Source: Pseudonocardiaceae bacterium (GTDB taxonomy: Bacteria; Actinomycetota; Actinomycetes; Mycobacteriales; Pseudonocardiaceae). From it: DNA of 64,000 nucleotides. The stretch is taken from NCBI GenBank assembly GCA_009377865.1, contig WHTH01000002.1:1-64000 (forward strand), written 5' to 3'. Made by a program: the position numbers and the translations under genes. The notes below the pieces were generated by a model. The model did not search any database, was not told the origin of the DNA, and saw only the letters and a list, made by a program, of their open reading frames with translations. Below, one piece after another: positions 1 through 7,802 of this stretch; the stretch's first letter is position 1, and each line of letters begins with the position of its first letter.

Positions 1-446
1 CTTCATCATCAAACTCCTGACTGTCCACAACGCGCGAGGTCGAACACCCAAGCAGTGTCTCCCAACAGAACGATGTGACCAAGAATATCTTTTTTGCGGC
101 AGATTCTGCTCCGACAACATCCCGCCGAGGGCAAACCCGCGCGCGGGCCCCTACCCACGCAGAGCCACCGCCGCACCGTCGCTCCGTGACCGCCTCCGGC
201 GGCCCTTACTGCCGCCCGAGACCGCCCGTTCGCTGTGCGATATCAGGCGATACCCGTTGGCAGCGTCACCAGCACACGAACACCGCCGCTCGGCACGACC
301 GCCGGGCGAGCCCTCATTGAGACGGTAGTGCTCTAGTGGCTCGTCAGGCAACGTTGAGTGGGTAACCGCCGTGTCGCGTTGATCTTGAGGTTGGTGGGCG
401 TCAGCCTGGCGGGTGACGTTGTTGTCGTCAGGTCGGGAGGTAGACC
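1..446. other. Region without a supported gene, upstream of an IS630 remnant
   Basis: I see no convincing gene here. The short open frames are proline- and arginine-rich in the way typical of non-coding frames in GC-rich DNA. The left end of the IS630-type element probably lies within about positions 330-350, near a TA dinucleotide, but no matching right end survives, so the boundary cannot be fixed. Confidence 0.4.
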
Positions 447-1100
447 GTGGCACGCCCACCGGAGGTGTTCGTCCGCGAACTGTCGATGGAGGAGGGTCAG
501 AAGCTTCGGCGGATCACCCGCACGGCGAAGGACCCGGTGCGGCTGCGCCGGGCGCCGATCGTGCTCGCCTCCGCTCAGGGCCAGCCGGTACCGGCGATCG
601 CGGAGTTGATGGCCGCCACCGAGCACCACGTGTACGAGGTGATCCACGCGTTCAACGACAAGGGGCTCGCCGCACTGGACCCAAAATGGAACGGGGGCAG
701 GCCGAAGACGATCACCAAGCGGACCGTGAGCGGATCGGCCAGATCGCCCGGTGCCGCCCCCGGCAGCTGAGCTTGCCGTATTCGGTGTGGAGCTTGACCA
801 AATTGGCCGAGCACCTGGTCCGCGAGCGGATCGTGGACACGATCAGCCGGGAGACGCTGCGCCGGATCCTGCACGACGACGGGGTGTCGTGGCAGCGCAC
901 CACCACCTGGAAGACATCGACCGACCCGGACTTCGACGCCAAGATGCGCCGTGTCCTTCAACTGTATGACCATCCCCCGGACGACGGGTGGGTGATCTGC
1001 GTGGACGAGTTCGGGCCGCTGAACCTGCGCCCCGCCCCGGCCGGGGCTGGTTCCCCACCCGCACGCCAACCCGGCTGCGGGCCACCTACAACTCGGTACG
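447..1100 (+). pseudogene. IS630-family transposase remnant, frameshifted and truncated
   Basis: The first frame (447 to about 720) gives a helix-turn-helix DNA-binding region typical of the N-terminus of IS630-type transposases. The protein continues in another frame from about 722 with segments such as ARCRPRQLSLP and VWSLTKLAEHL, and reaches the first part of the DDE domain (VCVDEFGPLN), where the first catalytic aspartate of the family lies. A second frame change near 1035-1045 gives GRGWFPTRTPTRLRATYN, and recognisable sequence stops near 1100. The rest of the DDE domain with the later catalytic acids is missing. With two frameshifts and a lost C-terminus the gene cannot make an active transposase. 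Confidence 0.8.
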
Positions 1101-1109
1101 CCTCCGGAT

Positions 1110-1336
1110 CGAAGAGACGTCGCGAGCCTGAGGTGCACCCGGAACCCGGGCCACCGTGCAGCACGCTCGTGGACGTCCATGGCGGCCTCGTTCCCGACCA
1201 GGTACTCACCACCGGTGAAGCCCTGGAGCACGAACAGCCCCGCAAGCACCGTGACCGTCACCAGCAGCGCCCAGCGGACACCGGTGGCCGTAGGCGATGC
1301 GAGAACCACCCGATCGTCGGTACCGGTACCCCACAC
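1110..1336 (-). pseudogene. Fragment of a small membrane protein abutting the IS remnant
   Basis: Read on the minus strand, this stretch encodes one hydrophobic helix (WALLVTVTVLAGLFVLQGF) followed by a polar segment with DVHERAARWPGF. Composition and spacing resemble the first helix of small actinobacterial membrane proteins with a His-containing loop (DUF6220-like), but I am not sure of the family. Recognisable sequence ends near 1110, where the IS630 remnant begins on the opposite strand. The likely explanation is that the element or a later deletion removed the rest of the gene. Confidence 0.35.
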
Positions 1337-1426
1337 GTGGTGAGTACGGTCCGCTAGCCGGGAGCCGCGCGGTTTGCGCGGGCGGGGTCCCTATCGGTCA
1401 CACGATCTGGAGGAGGACACTCAGCC

Positions 1427-1645
1427 GTGGGGATGGCAACGATCCTGGCAGGTATGCCGGACATGTGGCGTGACACCCTCGCAGCGCACGTGCCTGACCA
1501 GCACGGCTACTGCCAGACCTGCCGCAACTCCTCGGGAGTGTCAGCAACCTGGCCCTGCAGGATTCGCGAGGTCGCCGAAGAGGCCAAGTACATCCATGAC
1601 GGCGGATTGCCGGGGACCTTCACCGGCCGTCACTCCCGTCACTGA
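1427..1645 (+). CDS. Small cysteine-containing actinobacterial protein, function unknown
   Basis: This encodes 72 residues. The GTG start at 1427 is preceded by a perfect AGGAGG at 1411-1416, which fits better than the in-frame ATG at 1433. The protein has a pair HGYCQTCRN followed by a WPC motif near the middle. Many short actinobacterial proteins of unknown function share this CxxC plus WPC arrangement, which could hold a metal ion, though that is inference. The last residues (after about 55) look poorly conserved in character. It stands alone and no function can be assigned. Confidence 0.6.
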   Translation: MGMATILAGMPDMWRDTLAAHVPDQHGYCQTCRNSSGVSATWPCRIREVAEEAKYIHDGGLPGTFTGRHSRH

Positions 1646-1671
1646 AAGCGAGTCCGGCGCCGCTCCCCGAA

Positions 1672-2235
1672 TCAGCTGCCCTCGGAGTCGCTGTCCTCGG
1701 AGTCACCGCCCTCGCGGTCGCTGTCATCGGAGTTCCTGCCGTCGGGTTCGGTCTTCTCGGGCTCATCCTCCTCGCAAGCCACACCGTCACCGTCGACGTC
1801 GAGTTCTTCCCGGTAGCCGGGATCATCCGACTCGAGCGGTGCGGCATCGGCGTCGCGGGCGGCCTCGCAGTCCTCGTACCGGACCTCGCGGGGCTCCGGT
1901 TCGTCGGCTCGCGGCGCCGGTGTGGGTCGAGGGCCCTCATTCCCGGGTGGCTCGGACGGGCCGCCGTTGCGCGGTGGTTCATCGGGTGACCCGTTGCCGG
2001 GCGGGCCCGGGGGGACTGTCGGCGGTCGCCCAGCACCGGGCGGCGGGCCAGGCGGGTTGACCGGCTTCGTGTCAGGGAGGTCCGAACCCTCGAGCACGAA
2101 AACCTGCACCACGCCGCCATCGACCTCGAGGTGGGCGGCCGAGGCGGGCAGTGTGGCCGACGCGGTGAGCAGCGCGGCAGCTGCCGTGGCGAGCAAGCCG
2201 GCAGACCAGGCGGCCACGGTGCGGTGGCGGCTCAT
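1672..2235 (-). CDS. Secreted proline-rich protein with an Excalibur calcium-binding domain
   Basis: This 187-residue protein has an N-terminal signal peptide (hydrophobic to about residue 33, ASA cleavage-like site). A long Pro/Gly linker follows (about 60-115), then a YEDCEAARDA...DVDGDGVACE segment (about 119-155) that matches the Excalibur domain, in which a DxDxDG loop binds calcium and two cysteines pair. The tail is rich in Asp, Glu and Ser. Its start overlaps the end of the SipW-type peptidase gene in an ATGA arrangement, so the two are translationally coupled. It is probably a wall-associated extracellular protein exported with, or acting alongside, the preceding secretion genes. Its substrate or partner is unknown. 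Confidence 0.75.
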   Translation of the reverse strand: MSRHRTVAAWSAGLLATAAAALLTASATLPASAAHLEVDGGVVQVFVLEGSDLPDTKPVNPPGPPPGAGRPPTVPPGPPGNGSPDEPPRNGGPSEPPGNEGPRPTPAPRADEPEPREVRYEDCEAARDADAAPLESDDPGYREELDVDGDGVACEEDEPEKTEPDGRNSDDSDREGGDSEDSDSEGS

Positions 2236-2786
2236 GCGTCGACCTCATGCATCGACGAGGTGTCGTTGTCCTCGTCCTTACGGCCGCCGCCCAGCACCAC
2301 GACGAACGCGGTCAACGCGGCGAAGGTCGCCCCGGCGACGAGCGGATCGGCCATCGTCATCACGACCCGACCGCCGCCGGGCACGTGCAGCCACAACTCG
2401 CCGGTGATGTCGGCTGCGCGGGGCTTCCAGGGGTCGTCCCAGTCGTTGTTGTCGCCCTGCATCCGGTAGCCGGAGTCGGCGTCCCCGTCGACGATCCGGT
2501 GGATCACGACGGGCGGCTGCTCGGCCTCGTTCGGGATACGGAAGGCGACGACATCACCGGGTGCGTAGTCGCCGGTCTTGCGAACCACAGCAAGATCTCC
2601 GGTGACCATGCCCGGCTCCATGCTGTCCCCGGTGACGGTGACCAGCGTGGTGGGCCCGCCGAGTGCTTCCGGGCGGAGCCAGAACCACCATCCGGCGAGG
2701 ATGAGGACGACGGTGAGCGTCCCGAGCAGCCGGCGTGGGCGCGTCGCTTCCCGCGTCCGCTCCGAGACCTGCTGCTGGATGCTCAC
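2232..2786 (-). CDS. sipW: SipW-type signal peptidase I (S26B)
   Basis: This 184-residue protein has a transmembrane helix at about 22-40, then TGDSMEPGM with the nucleophile serine, and a VVIHRIV segment. The histidine in place of the usual lysine is the mark of the ER-type/SipW subclass. A second helix near 150-170 closes the protein. Enzymes of this class cleave the signal peptides of TasA- and camelysin-like surface proteins. The gene lies between a probable substrate upstream (2820-3221) and an Excalibur protein downstream, with which it overlaps by four bases. The three genes read in one direction as a compact secretion locus. Confidence 0.85.
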   Translation of the reverse strand: MSIQQQVSERTREATRPRRLLGTLTVVLILAGWWFWLRPEALGGPTTLVTVTGDSMEPGMVTGDLAVVRKTGDYAPGDVVAFRIPNEAEQPPVVIHRIVDGDADSGYRMQGDNNDWDDPWKPRAADITGELWLHVPGGGRVVMTMADPLVAGATFAALTAFVVVLGGGRKDEDNDTSSMHEVDA

Positions 2787-2819
2787 CGTCGTCTCCTAAC
2801 CCTGCCGTAGTTGTCGTGA

Positions 2820-3221
2820 TCAGCCGATGGTCAGCTGCACCCGCTCGATGTCCTCGACGGGCACCCCGTTCCTCGGAGCGTCTGAGTAGCGCACACTCTG
2901 CCGGTTATCCGTGATCTCGGCGAAGCCGAAACCCAGCTGGTTGCCGCCGTCGTCGAGGGTGCGCACGACCAAGGTCTTGCCGTCGCAGGCATTGGCGATC
3001 CCGTCAACCGTGACACCGAAGGATCGAGCGGTCCTGTAACCGTTGGTGTCCAGGTTGTAGCCGACGACCCGCACACCGTTCTCGTCACAGGACAACTGGT
3101 CGGACTCCCCGGACTGGGCGACACCCGCGTTGTTGACGTCCAGCGCGGCGGCGGCGCCGAAGACGCCGGCGAACACCAGTCCAGCGGCCCCGAACGCTGC
3201 CAGATAACGCTTCTTGCTCAT
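2820..3221 (-). CDS. Secreted protein with SipW-type signal peptide
   Basis: The ATG at 3221 follows a GGAGAG ribosome site at about six bases, so the longer frame from 3260 is not used. The 133-residue product begins MSKKRYLAAFGAAGLVFAG, a Lys-rich start and hydrophobic core followed by AAALDVNNAG, as in SipW-processed exported proteins. The mature part has two cysteines (about residues 45 and 79) that could form a disulfide and alternating strands that suggest a small beta-sandwich. The gene immediately precedes a SipW-type peptidase. By analogy with TasA it may be a surface or matrix component, but no homology to TasA itself is evident by eye. Confidence 0.7.
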   Translation of the reverse strand: MSKKRYLAAFGAAGLVFAGVFGAAAALDVNNAGVAQSGESDQLSCDENGVRVVGYNLDTNGYRTARSFGVTVDGIANACDGKTLVVRTLDDGGNQLGFGFAEITDNRQSVRYSDAPRNGVPVEDIERVQLTIG

Positions 3222-3524
3222 GGTTTCTCTCCACTGTGGACTCGGAGCTTGGCACAGCACGGCTCCATGGTTTGACTGCCTGGGGAACTGAGACCCTCAC
3301 CGCGCCCTCGGGCGGTCCGGGGCCGAGGCCGCCCTGGTTGGTGCGGCTCGTACAACTTGGTAATCGTGAGTTGAAGCCCCCGCGTTACTGCGCACTGCGG
3401 GTGCCTCAGCTCTCACTCCGACAAGTGAGACCGCAGCAGCAAGCAGTGTGCAGCCGGCTCGGCCTCAGCCAAGCCGTCCAAACCTCCGCTCGGCAACGGA
3501 ATGATCGTCGCTCGATCATTGCAT

Positions 3525-3543
3525 TTAGCTTAGCCTAACCTGA
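3525..3543 (+). promoter_or_regulatory. DtxR/IdeR-type iron box before the glycosyltransferase operon
   Basis: The sequence TTAGCTTAGCCTAACCTGA matches the established 19-base DtxR/IdeR consensus TTAGGTTAGGCTAACCTAA at 16 of 19 positions. It ends 12 bases before the GTG start at 3556. A regulator bound here would cover the region just upstream of a -10-like element, a classical position for iron-dependent repression. Confidence 0.8.
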
Positions 3544-3549
3544 TAGTGT
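3544..3549 (+). promoter_or_regulatory. Possible -10 element for a leaderless transcript
   Basis: TAGTGT fits the actinobacterial TANNNT -10 pattern and sits six bases before the GTG start at 3556. No Shine-Dalgarno sequence precedes the GTG (only GCGCG), so transcription probably begins at or next to the start codon. This is inference from spacing. Confidence 0.4.
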
Positions 3550-3555
3550 CGCGCG

Positions 3556-4476
3556 GTGTTCACTCTTTCGGTCGTCGTGCCGGCGACCAACCGGCCGCCG
3601 ACCCTCCCGCAGTGCACGACCGCGATCGGACGGTCCGCAGCGCGGGCCGAGGTCGTCATCGTCGAGCACCCGGCCCACCTCTCGGCGTCGGCCGCCCGCA
3701 ACGCGGGCGCCCGGCGCGCCACCGGCGACGTGCTGGTGTTCGTCGACGCCGATGTCGAGGTCCATCCCGACGCGCTGACCCGGATCCGGGAGGCCTTCGC
3801 CGCGCGGCCGGGGCTGACCGCGGTCTTCGGGTCCTACGACGACGCCCCGTCCGCCGCCGGCGTCGTCTCGGCCTTCCGCAACCTGCTGCACCATCATGTC
3901 CACCAGAACGCGGCCGGGTCCGCCGAGACCTTCTGGTCGGGACTGGGTGCCGTGCGCCGGGACGCGTTCCTGGCCGTGGGCGGCTTCGACGGTGACCGCT
4001 TCCCGCACCCGTCGGTCGAGGACATCGACCTGGGCGCCCGCCTGCTCGCACGGGGCGCGCGGATCGTTTGCGACCCCGCGATCCAGGGCACTCATCTCAA
4101 GGCGTGGACGGTGCGGAACATGCTGTTCACCGACTTCGCCCGCCGCGGCGTGCCCTGGGTGGCGATGCAGCTGCGGTCGGGCCGGTCCTCCACCGCCCTG
4201 AACCTCGGCTGGCGGCACCGGGGCAGCGCCGCCGCCTGCGCCGTGGGCCTCGTCGCCCTGCTCGCCGGGCGGCCGGCCATCGCCGTCGGACCGGTGCTGG
4301 CGCTGCTGGCCCTCAACCACGACTTCTACACCCTGCTGGCGCGCAGGCGCGGCCCCCGTGAGGCGGCCCTCGGGGTGGCGTTGCACGCACTGCACCACCT
4401 GACGGCGGTGGCGTCCGTACCGGCCGGCGTGCTGGCCTACGCGGGCGAGCGCAGCCGAGCGGCGGTCACCCGATGA
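3556..4476 (+). CDS. Family 2 glycosyltransferase
   Basis: This encodes 306 residues. A GT-A fold starts with LSVVVPATNRP at the N-terminus, has a DxD-type metal/nucleotide-sugar site (VDADVEV, about residues 63-69) and a later ED pair (SVEDIDLG, about 155-156) as expected for the catalytic base region. Hydrophobic segments between about 217 and 265 probably tether it to the membrane, as in transferases that use polyprenyl-linked acceptors. It is the first gene of a three-gene operon, its stop overlaps the next start (ATGA), and an iron box lies directly upstream. Donor and acceptor cannot be read from the sequence. A mycofactocin MftF role was considered and rejected because no mycofactocin genes are present. 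Confidence 0.85.
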   Translation: MFTLSVVVPATNRPPTLPQCTTAIGRSAARAEVVIVEHPAHLSASAARNAGARRATGDVLVFVDADVEVHPDALTRIREAFAARPGLTAVFGSYDDAPSAAGVVSAFRNLLHHHVHQNAAGSAETFWSGLGAVRRDAFLAVGGFDGDRFPHPSVEDIDLGARLLARGARIVCDPAIQGTHLKAWTVRNMLFTDFARRGVPWVAMQLRSGRSSTALNLGWRHRGSAAACAVGLVALLAGRPAIAVGPVLALLALNHDFYTLLARRRGPREAALGVALHALHHLTAVASVPAGVLAYAGERSRAAVTR

Positions 4477-5408
4477 CACCGGACGCCGAGGTGCGCATCG
4501 GGCTGGTCGGCTGCGGCCGGCTCGCGGAGTTCGGCTACGTCCCGGCACTACGGGCGGCGCGTGGCGTCCGCCTGGTCGCCGTGGCCGAGCCCGACCCCGC
4601 GCGGCGACGGCATGTCGCCGAGCTCGCGGGCGGCGTGCCCGCGTTCCCCGACGCCGCCGCGCTGCTCGGCGGACCCGAGGTCGACGGGCTCGTGCTGGCC
4701 ACCCCAGCCCCGGCCCACCTGCCCGACGCGCGCACGGCGGCCGCAGCGGACATCGCCGTCCTGGTCGAGAAGCCGCCCGCGGTCGACGGCGGCGCGGCCG
4801 CGGAGCTGGCGGCGCAGACCCCGGCGCCGTGGATCGGCTTCAACCGCCGGTTCTCCGAGGGGATCGCAGCGCTGCGGGAGGCGACACCGGCCCGCGCCGA
4901 GGTCGACGTCCTGCTCGAGTTCGGCTACCGCCGGAGCGGGTGGGGCGCTCACGCGGTCACCGACGACGCCCTGCTCGATCTGGGCCCGCACCTGATCGAC
5001 CTCGCCCGGTGGATCACCCGCGGCGAGGTGACCGAGGTCCAGCGGGCCTCGGTGACCCCGCAGCGGGCGGAGTTCGACCTGGTCCTGGGGCCGGCCAGGG
5101 TGCGGATCCGGTGCGCCACGAATCGGCCGCACCACGAGCGGCTGACGGTCGCGCACCGGCGCGGCGGCGTCATCGGCCAGCGCCACGAGGGGGGCCTCGT
5201 GGCGGCGGTGCGTGGGCGCCTCGCGCCTCGCCCGGGGCCGCACCCGCTCGTCGCCTCGCTGACCGCACAGGTCGAGTCGTTCGCCCACGCGCTGCGCGGC
5301 GCACCCGCACCCACACTCGGGCGCGCCGAGGACGGGGTCGCGGTGATGCGAACCATCGACGCGGTGCGAAGCTGCGCCGCCCCCGACAGGCGACCCGTCG
5401 CCCGCTGA
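4473..5408 (+). CDS. Gfo/Idh/MocA-family oxidoreductase
   Basis: This 311-residue protein opens with a Rossmann dinucleotide-binding motif (IGLVGCGRLAE, about 9-19) and has the family's EKPP loop at about 99-102, where the lysine normally contacts substrate. The C-terminal half has the alpha/beta sheet part, including DLGPHLIDLARW, a usual Gfo/Idh/MocA signature. Such enzymes oxidise or reduce sugar hydroxyls, often on nucleotide sugars, using NAD(P). Its start overlaps the glycosyltransferase stop, so it probably modifies the sugar used by that operon. The exact reaction is unknown. Confidence 0.85.
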   Translation: MTPDAEVRIGLVGCGRLAEFGYVPALRAARGVRLVAVAEPDPARRRHVAELAGGVPAFPDAAALLGGPEVDGLVLATPAPAHLPDARTAAAADIAVLVEKPPAVDGGAAAELAAQTPAPWIGFNRRFSEGIAALREATPARAEVDVLLEFGYRRSGWGAHAVTDDALLDLGPHLIDLARWITRGEVTEVQRASVTPQRAEFDLVLGPARVRIRCATNRPHHERLTVAHRRGGVIGQRHEGGLVAAVRGRLAPRPGPHPLVASLTAQVESFAHALRGAPAPTLGRAEDGVAVMRTIDAVRSCAAPDRRPVAR

Positions 5409-5439
5409 AGACCCGCACCCCCGACCGGAAGGACCCGAC

Positions 5440-6945
5440 GTGCTTGCGGTACTGCAGTTCGACTCCCCGAGCCTGGCCGTGCTCGACCGGATGCTCGCCG
5501 CCGGGCGGCTGCCCACCTTGGCGCGACTGCGCGAACGCGGGACGTGGCACGAGCTCGACACCCCGGCCACGCACTTCGCGGCCGGCGCGTTCCACACGCT
5601 CTACAGCGGCACGGAACTGGCCGACCACGGGCTCTTCTACCCGTTCCAGTGGTCGGCGGCCGACCAGCGGGTGCGCTACACCACCGCGTTCGAGGCGCCG
5701 CCGCCGGTCTGGGAGCGGCCGGGCGGGCACACCCTGGCCATCGACCCATACGAGGGCCGGGTACCACTGCGGCCACCGACCGGGACGGTCGTCAGTGGTT
5801 GGCAGTTCACCGACCGGGTCGTGCTGCAACCCTGGTCGTCGCCGCGGCGCATGCGGACGCGCCTGGAGCACCTCTACGGGACCGCCGCCGCGGTGGAGGA
5901 GGTGTTCGGGCGCAGCTCCCCCCGCGACCTGCTGCGGCTGCGCCGGGACCTGCTGGCGGCGTCGCGCCGGGTCGCGGACGCCGCCACCCTGCTGATGGCC
6001 ACGGAGCGGTTCGACCTGACGTGGTTGACCTTCAGCGCGGGCCACGTCGCCGGGCACCAGTTCTGGGACCTGAGCCAGGTCGACGGTGCCGGCGGCCTCG
6101 ACCCGGACGTCCGCCACGTCCTGTCCGGGGCGCTGGAGGAGGTCTACCAGAGCGTCGACGCGGGAATCGACCGCGTGCTGGAGGCGCTGCCCGACGGGAC
6201 GGACGTGATCGTCACCTCCCCGGTCGGGATGGACGTCAACACCAGCCGCGCCGACCTGTTGCCCGAGATGCTCGACGCCGTGCTGCACGGCGGAGTCCGG
6301 CGCGACGCCGACTCGGGGTCGGGGTCGGTGTGGAAGCTGCGTGCCGCGCTGCCGACCGGCCTGCGGGCCAGGGTCGCGTCCGCGCTTCCCGACCGCGTCG
6401 CGCTGGCCTTGACGGAGCGCCTCGAGCTGCGGGGCCAGGACTGGGCCGCGACCAGGGCCTTCGCCCAGCCCGCCGACAACCAGGGCTACATCCGGCTCAA
6501 CCTCGACGGCCGGGAGCGGGACGGGATCGTCGAGCCGGGTGACGCCGAGGCGCTGATGGACGAGATCGCGGCCGGGCTGGCCACCTTCCACGACCCCGAC
6601 GGCACGCCCTCGGTCAAGTCCGTCGAGCGGGTGCTCGACACGTTCGGCTCCGGCATCCACTCCGAACAGCTGCCGGACCTCGTCGTGCGCTGGAGCGAGC
6701 GCGAGGCGAGCACCCTCGACCACGTCCGCTCCGACCGGTTCGGCACGGTGGCGCGCAGGGGCGGAGGCAGCGGGCGCTCCGGCAACCACACCGCGGGCGG
6801 CGCATGGGCACTGGTGGTGCCGGGCGCGTCACGGCCGCGCCCGACGAGCCGCCCGCCACGGCTGGTCGACATCGCGGCCACGGCGGCGACGCTGGCCGGG
6901 ATGGACCCGGCCGGGTTGCCGGGACAGCCGCTGCTGGAGCGTTAG
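5440..6945 (+). CDS. Alkaline-phosphatase-superfamily phosphodiesterase
   Basis: This encodes 501 residues from a GTG at 5440 with AAGGA six bases upstream. The N-terminus (VLQFDSPSLAVLDRM, then LPTLARLRERG and TLYSGTELADHG) matches the type I phosphodiesterase/nucleotide pyrophosphatase branch of the alkaline phosphatase superfamily, where the early Asp and a Thr/Ser in the second block serve metal binding and catalysis. The GHVAGHQFWDL segment supplies histidines expected for the metal centre. No signal peptide is seen, so it is probably cytosolic. It ends the iron-box operon, overlapping four bases with the convergent glycosyltransferase gene. It may cleave a nucleotide-sugar or lipid-phosphate intermediate of glycan synthesis (inference). 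Confidence 0.75.
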   Translation: MLAVLQFDSPSLAVLDRMLAAGRLPTLARLRERGTWHELDTPATHFAAGAFHTLYSGTELADHGLFYPFQWSAADQRVRYTTAFEAPPPVWERPGGHTLAIDPYEGRVPLRPPTGTVVSGWQFTDRVVLQPWSSPRRMRTRLEHLYGTAAAVEEVFGRSSPRDLLRLRRDLLAASRRVADAATLLMATERFDLTWLTFSAGHVAGHQFWDLSQVDGAGGLDPDVRHVLSGALEEVYQSVDAGIDRVLEALPDGTDVIVTSPVGMDVNTSRADLLPEMLDAVLHGGVRRDADSGSGSVWKLRAALPTGLRARVASALPDRVALALTERLELRGQDWAATRAFAQPADNQGYIRLNLDGRERDGIVEPGDAEALMDEIAAGLATFHDPDGTPSVKSVERVLDTFGSGIHSEQLPDLVVRWSEREASTLDHVRSDRFGTVARRGGGSGRSGNHTAGGAWALVVPGASRPRPTSRPPRLVDIAATAATLAGMDPAGLPGQPLLER

Positions 6946-7802
6946 CGGTCGCCGCCGCTGCCGCGACGGGCCGCGACGGCTTCGAGCGTCATGCCCAGCG
7001 CCGTGGCGAGCTGGGCGAGGCCGACCAGGGCGCCGGCTCGCGGGCCGTGCGCCCACCCGCGGCGCAGCAGGCCGGTGTAGAAGCGGGGTGTCTCCAGCCG
7101 CAGCAGGGTGCCGTGGTCGGCGCGGAACCGGTAGCCGCCACGCCCGTAGCGCAGCTGCTGGCGCCAGAAACCGGCCGCGTCGAGCTCCTGATGATGCAGC
7201 ACCAGCGCCGCGGGCTCGAAGGCGAGCTCGTGCCCGGCGCCGGTCAGCCGCGCGCACCAGTCCCGGTCCTCCCCGGCCGCCAGCGGGTAACGCTCGTCGA
7301 ACGGCAGGGCCCGGCACACCTCGGCGCGGCAGCCGATGTTGCAGGTCGGGGCGAAGCGCATCCGCCCGGTCGGCGGGTCAATCGTCGCCTCGGCCAGGTG
7401 GCTCGCGATCGCCTGCGACGCGGTGGCCAGCACGGACTGCGGCGTGCCGTTGCGGGTCGGGCCCGCAGCCGCGGCCGGGCCCGCGTCGATCCGGCCGGCC
7501 AGCGCCGCCGCCCACCCCGGGACGGGTGCGCAGTCGTCGTCGGTGAAGCAGACCACCGGTGCCCGCGCCTCGCGAACGCCGGCGTTACGAGCCGCGGCCG
7601 GGCCGCGGCCCTCCCCGCGCACCAGGCGGGCCCCCGGGACGGCGGCGACCGTCCCGGCCACGGCGCGCGCGTCCCGCGATGCGTCGTCGACGACGACGAT
7701 CTCCAGCTCCGGGGCGGTCTGGCGTCGAAGCGCGGCCAGGCAGGTGGCCAGCCTGCCGGGCCGGTCCCTGGTGGGCACGACGACCGAGATACGCGAGTTC
7801 AT
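6942..7802 (-). CDS. Family 2 glycosyltransferase
   Basis: The start is the ATG at 7802, which overlaps the stop of the upstream flippase gene (ATGA), so the much longer open frame reaching 8666 is not used. The 286-residue product has the GT-A nucleotide-binding start ISVVVPTRDRP, a TDDD acidic site at about 87-90 and a GEDRDWCARL block typical of the acceptor-side ED motif. It ends with weakly hydrophobic helices. It is the third gene of an operon with an Emb-like arabinosyltransferase and a flippase. This suggests that it adds a sugar to the lipid-linked or surface glycan made there. Confidence 0.85.
   Translation of the reverse strand: MNSRISVVVPTRDRPGRLATCLAALRRQTAPELEIVVVDDASRDARAVAGTVAAVPGARLVRGEGRGPAAARNAGVREARAPVVCFTDDDCAPVPGWAAALAGRIDAGPAAAAGPTRNGTPQSVLATASQAIASHLAEATIDPPTGRMRFAPTCNIGCRAEVCRALPFDERYPLAAGEDRDWCARLTGAGHELAFEPAALVLHHQELDAAGFWRQQLRYGRGGYRFRADHGTLLRLETPRFYTGLLRRGWAHGPRAGALVGLAQLATALGMTLEAVAARRGSGGDR

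Larger units (their letters stand above)
3222..3555. promoter_or_regulatory. Divergent intergenic region before the glycan operon
   Basis: These 334 bases separate the minus-strand secretion locus from the plus-strand glycan operon. The only clear signals are at the right edge: an iron box and a -10-like element. No small gene or terminator is convincing in the rest. Whether the secretion locus is also affected by the iron box, some 300 bases away, cannot be judged. Confidence 0.5.

Noticed and set aside
3556..7802. Possible mycofactocin glycosyltransferase locus (MftF-like GT2 with oxidoreductase)
   Set aside because: No mycofactocin precursor, radical SAM enzyme or MftB-like gene is present, so the GT2 genes are assigned to surface glycan synthesis.
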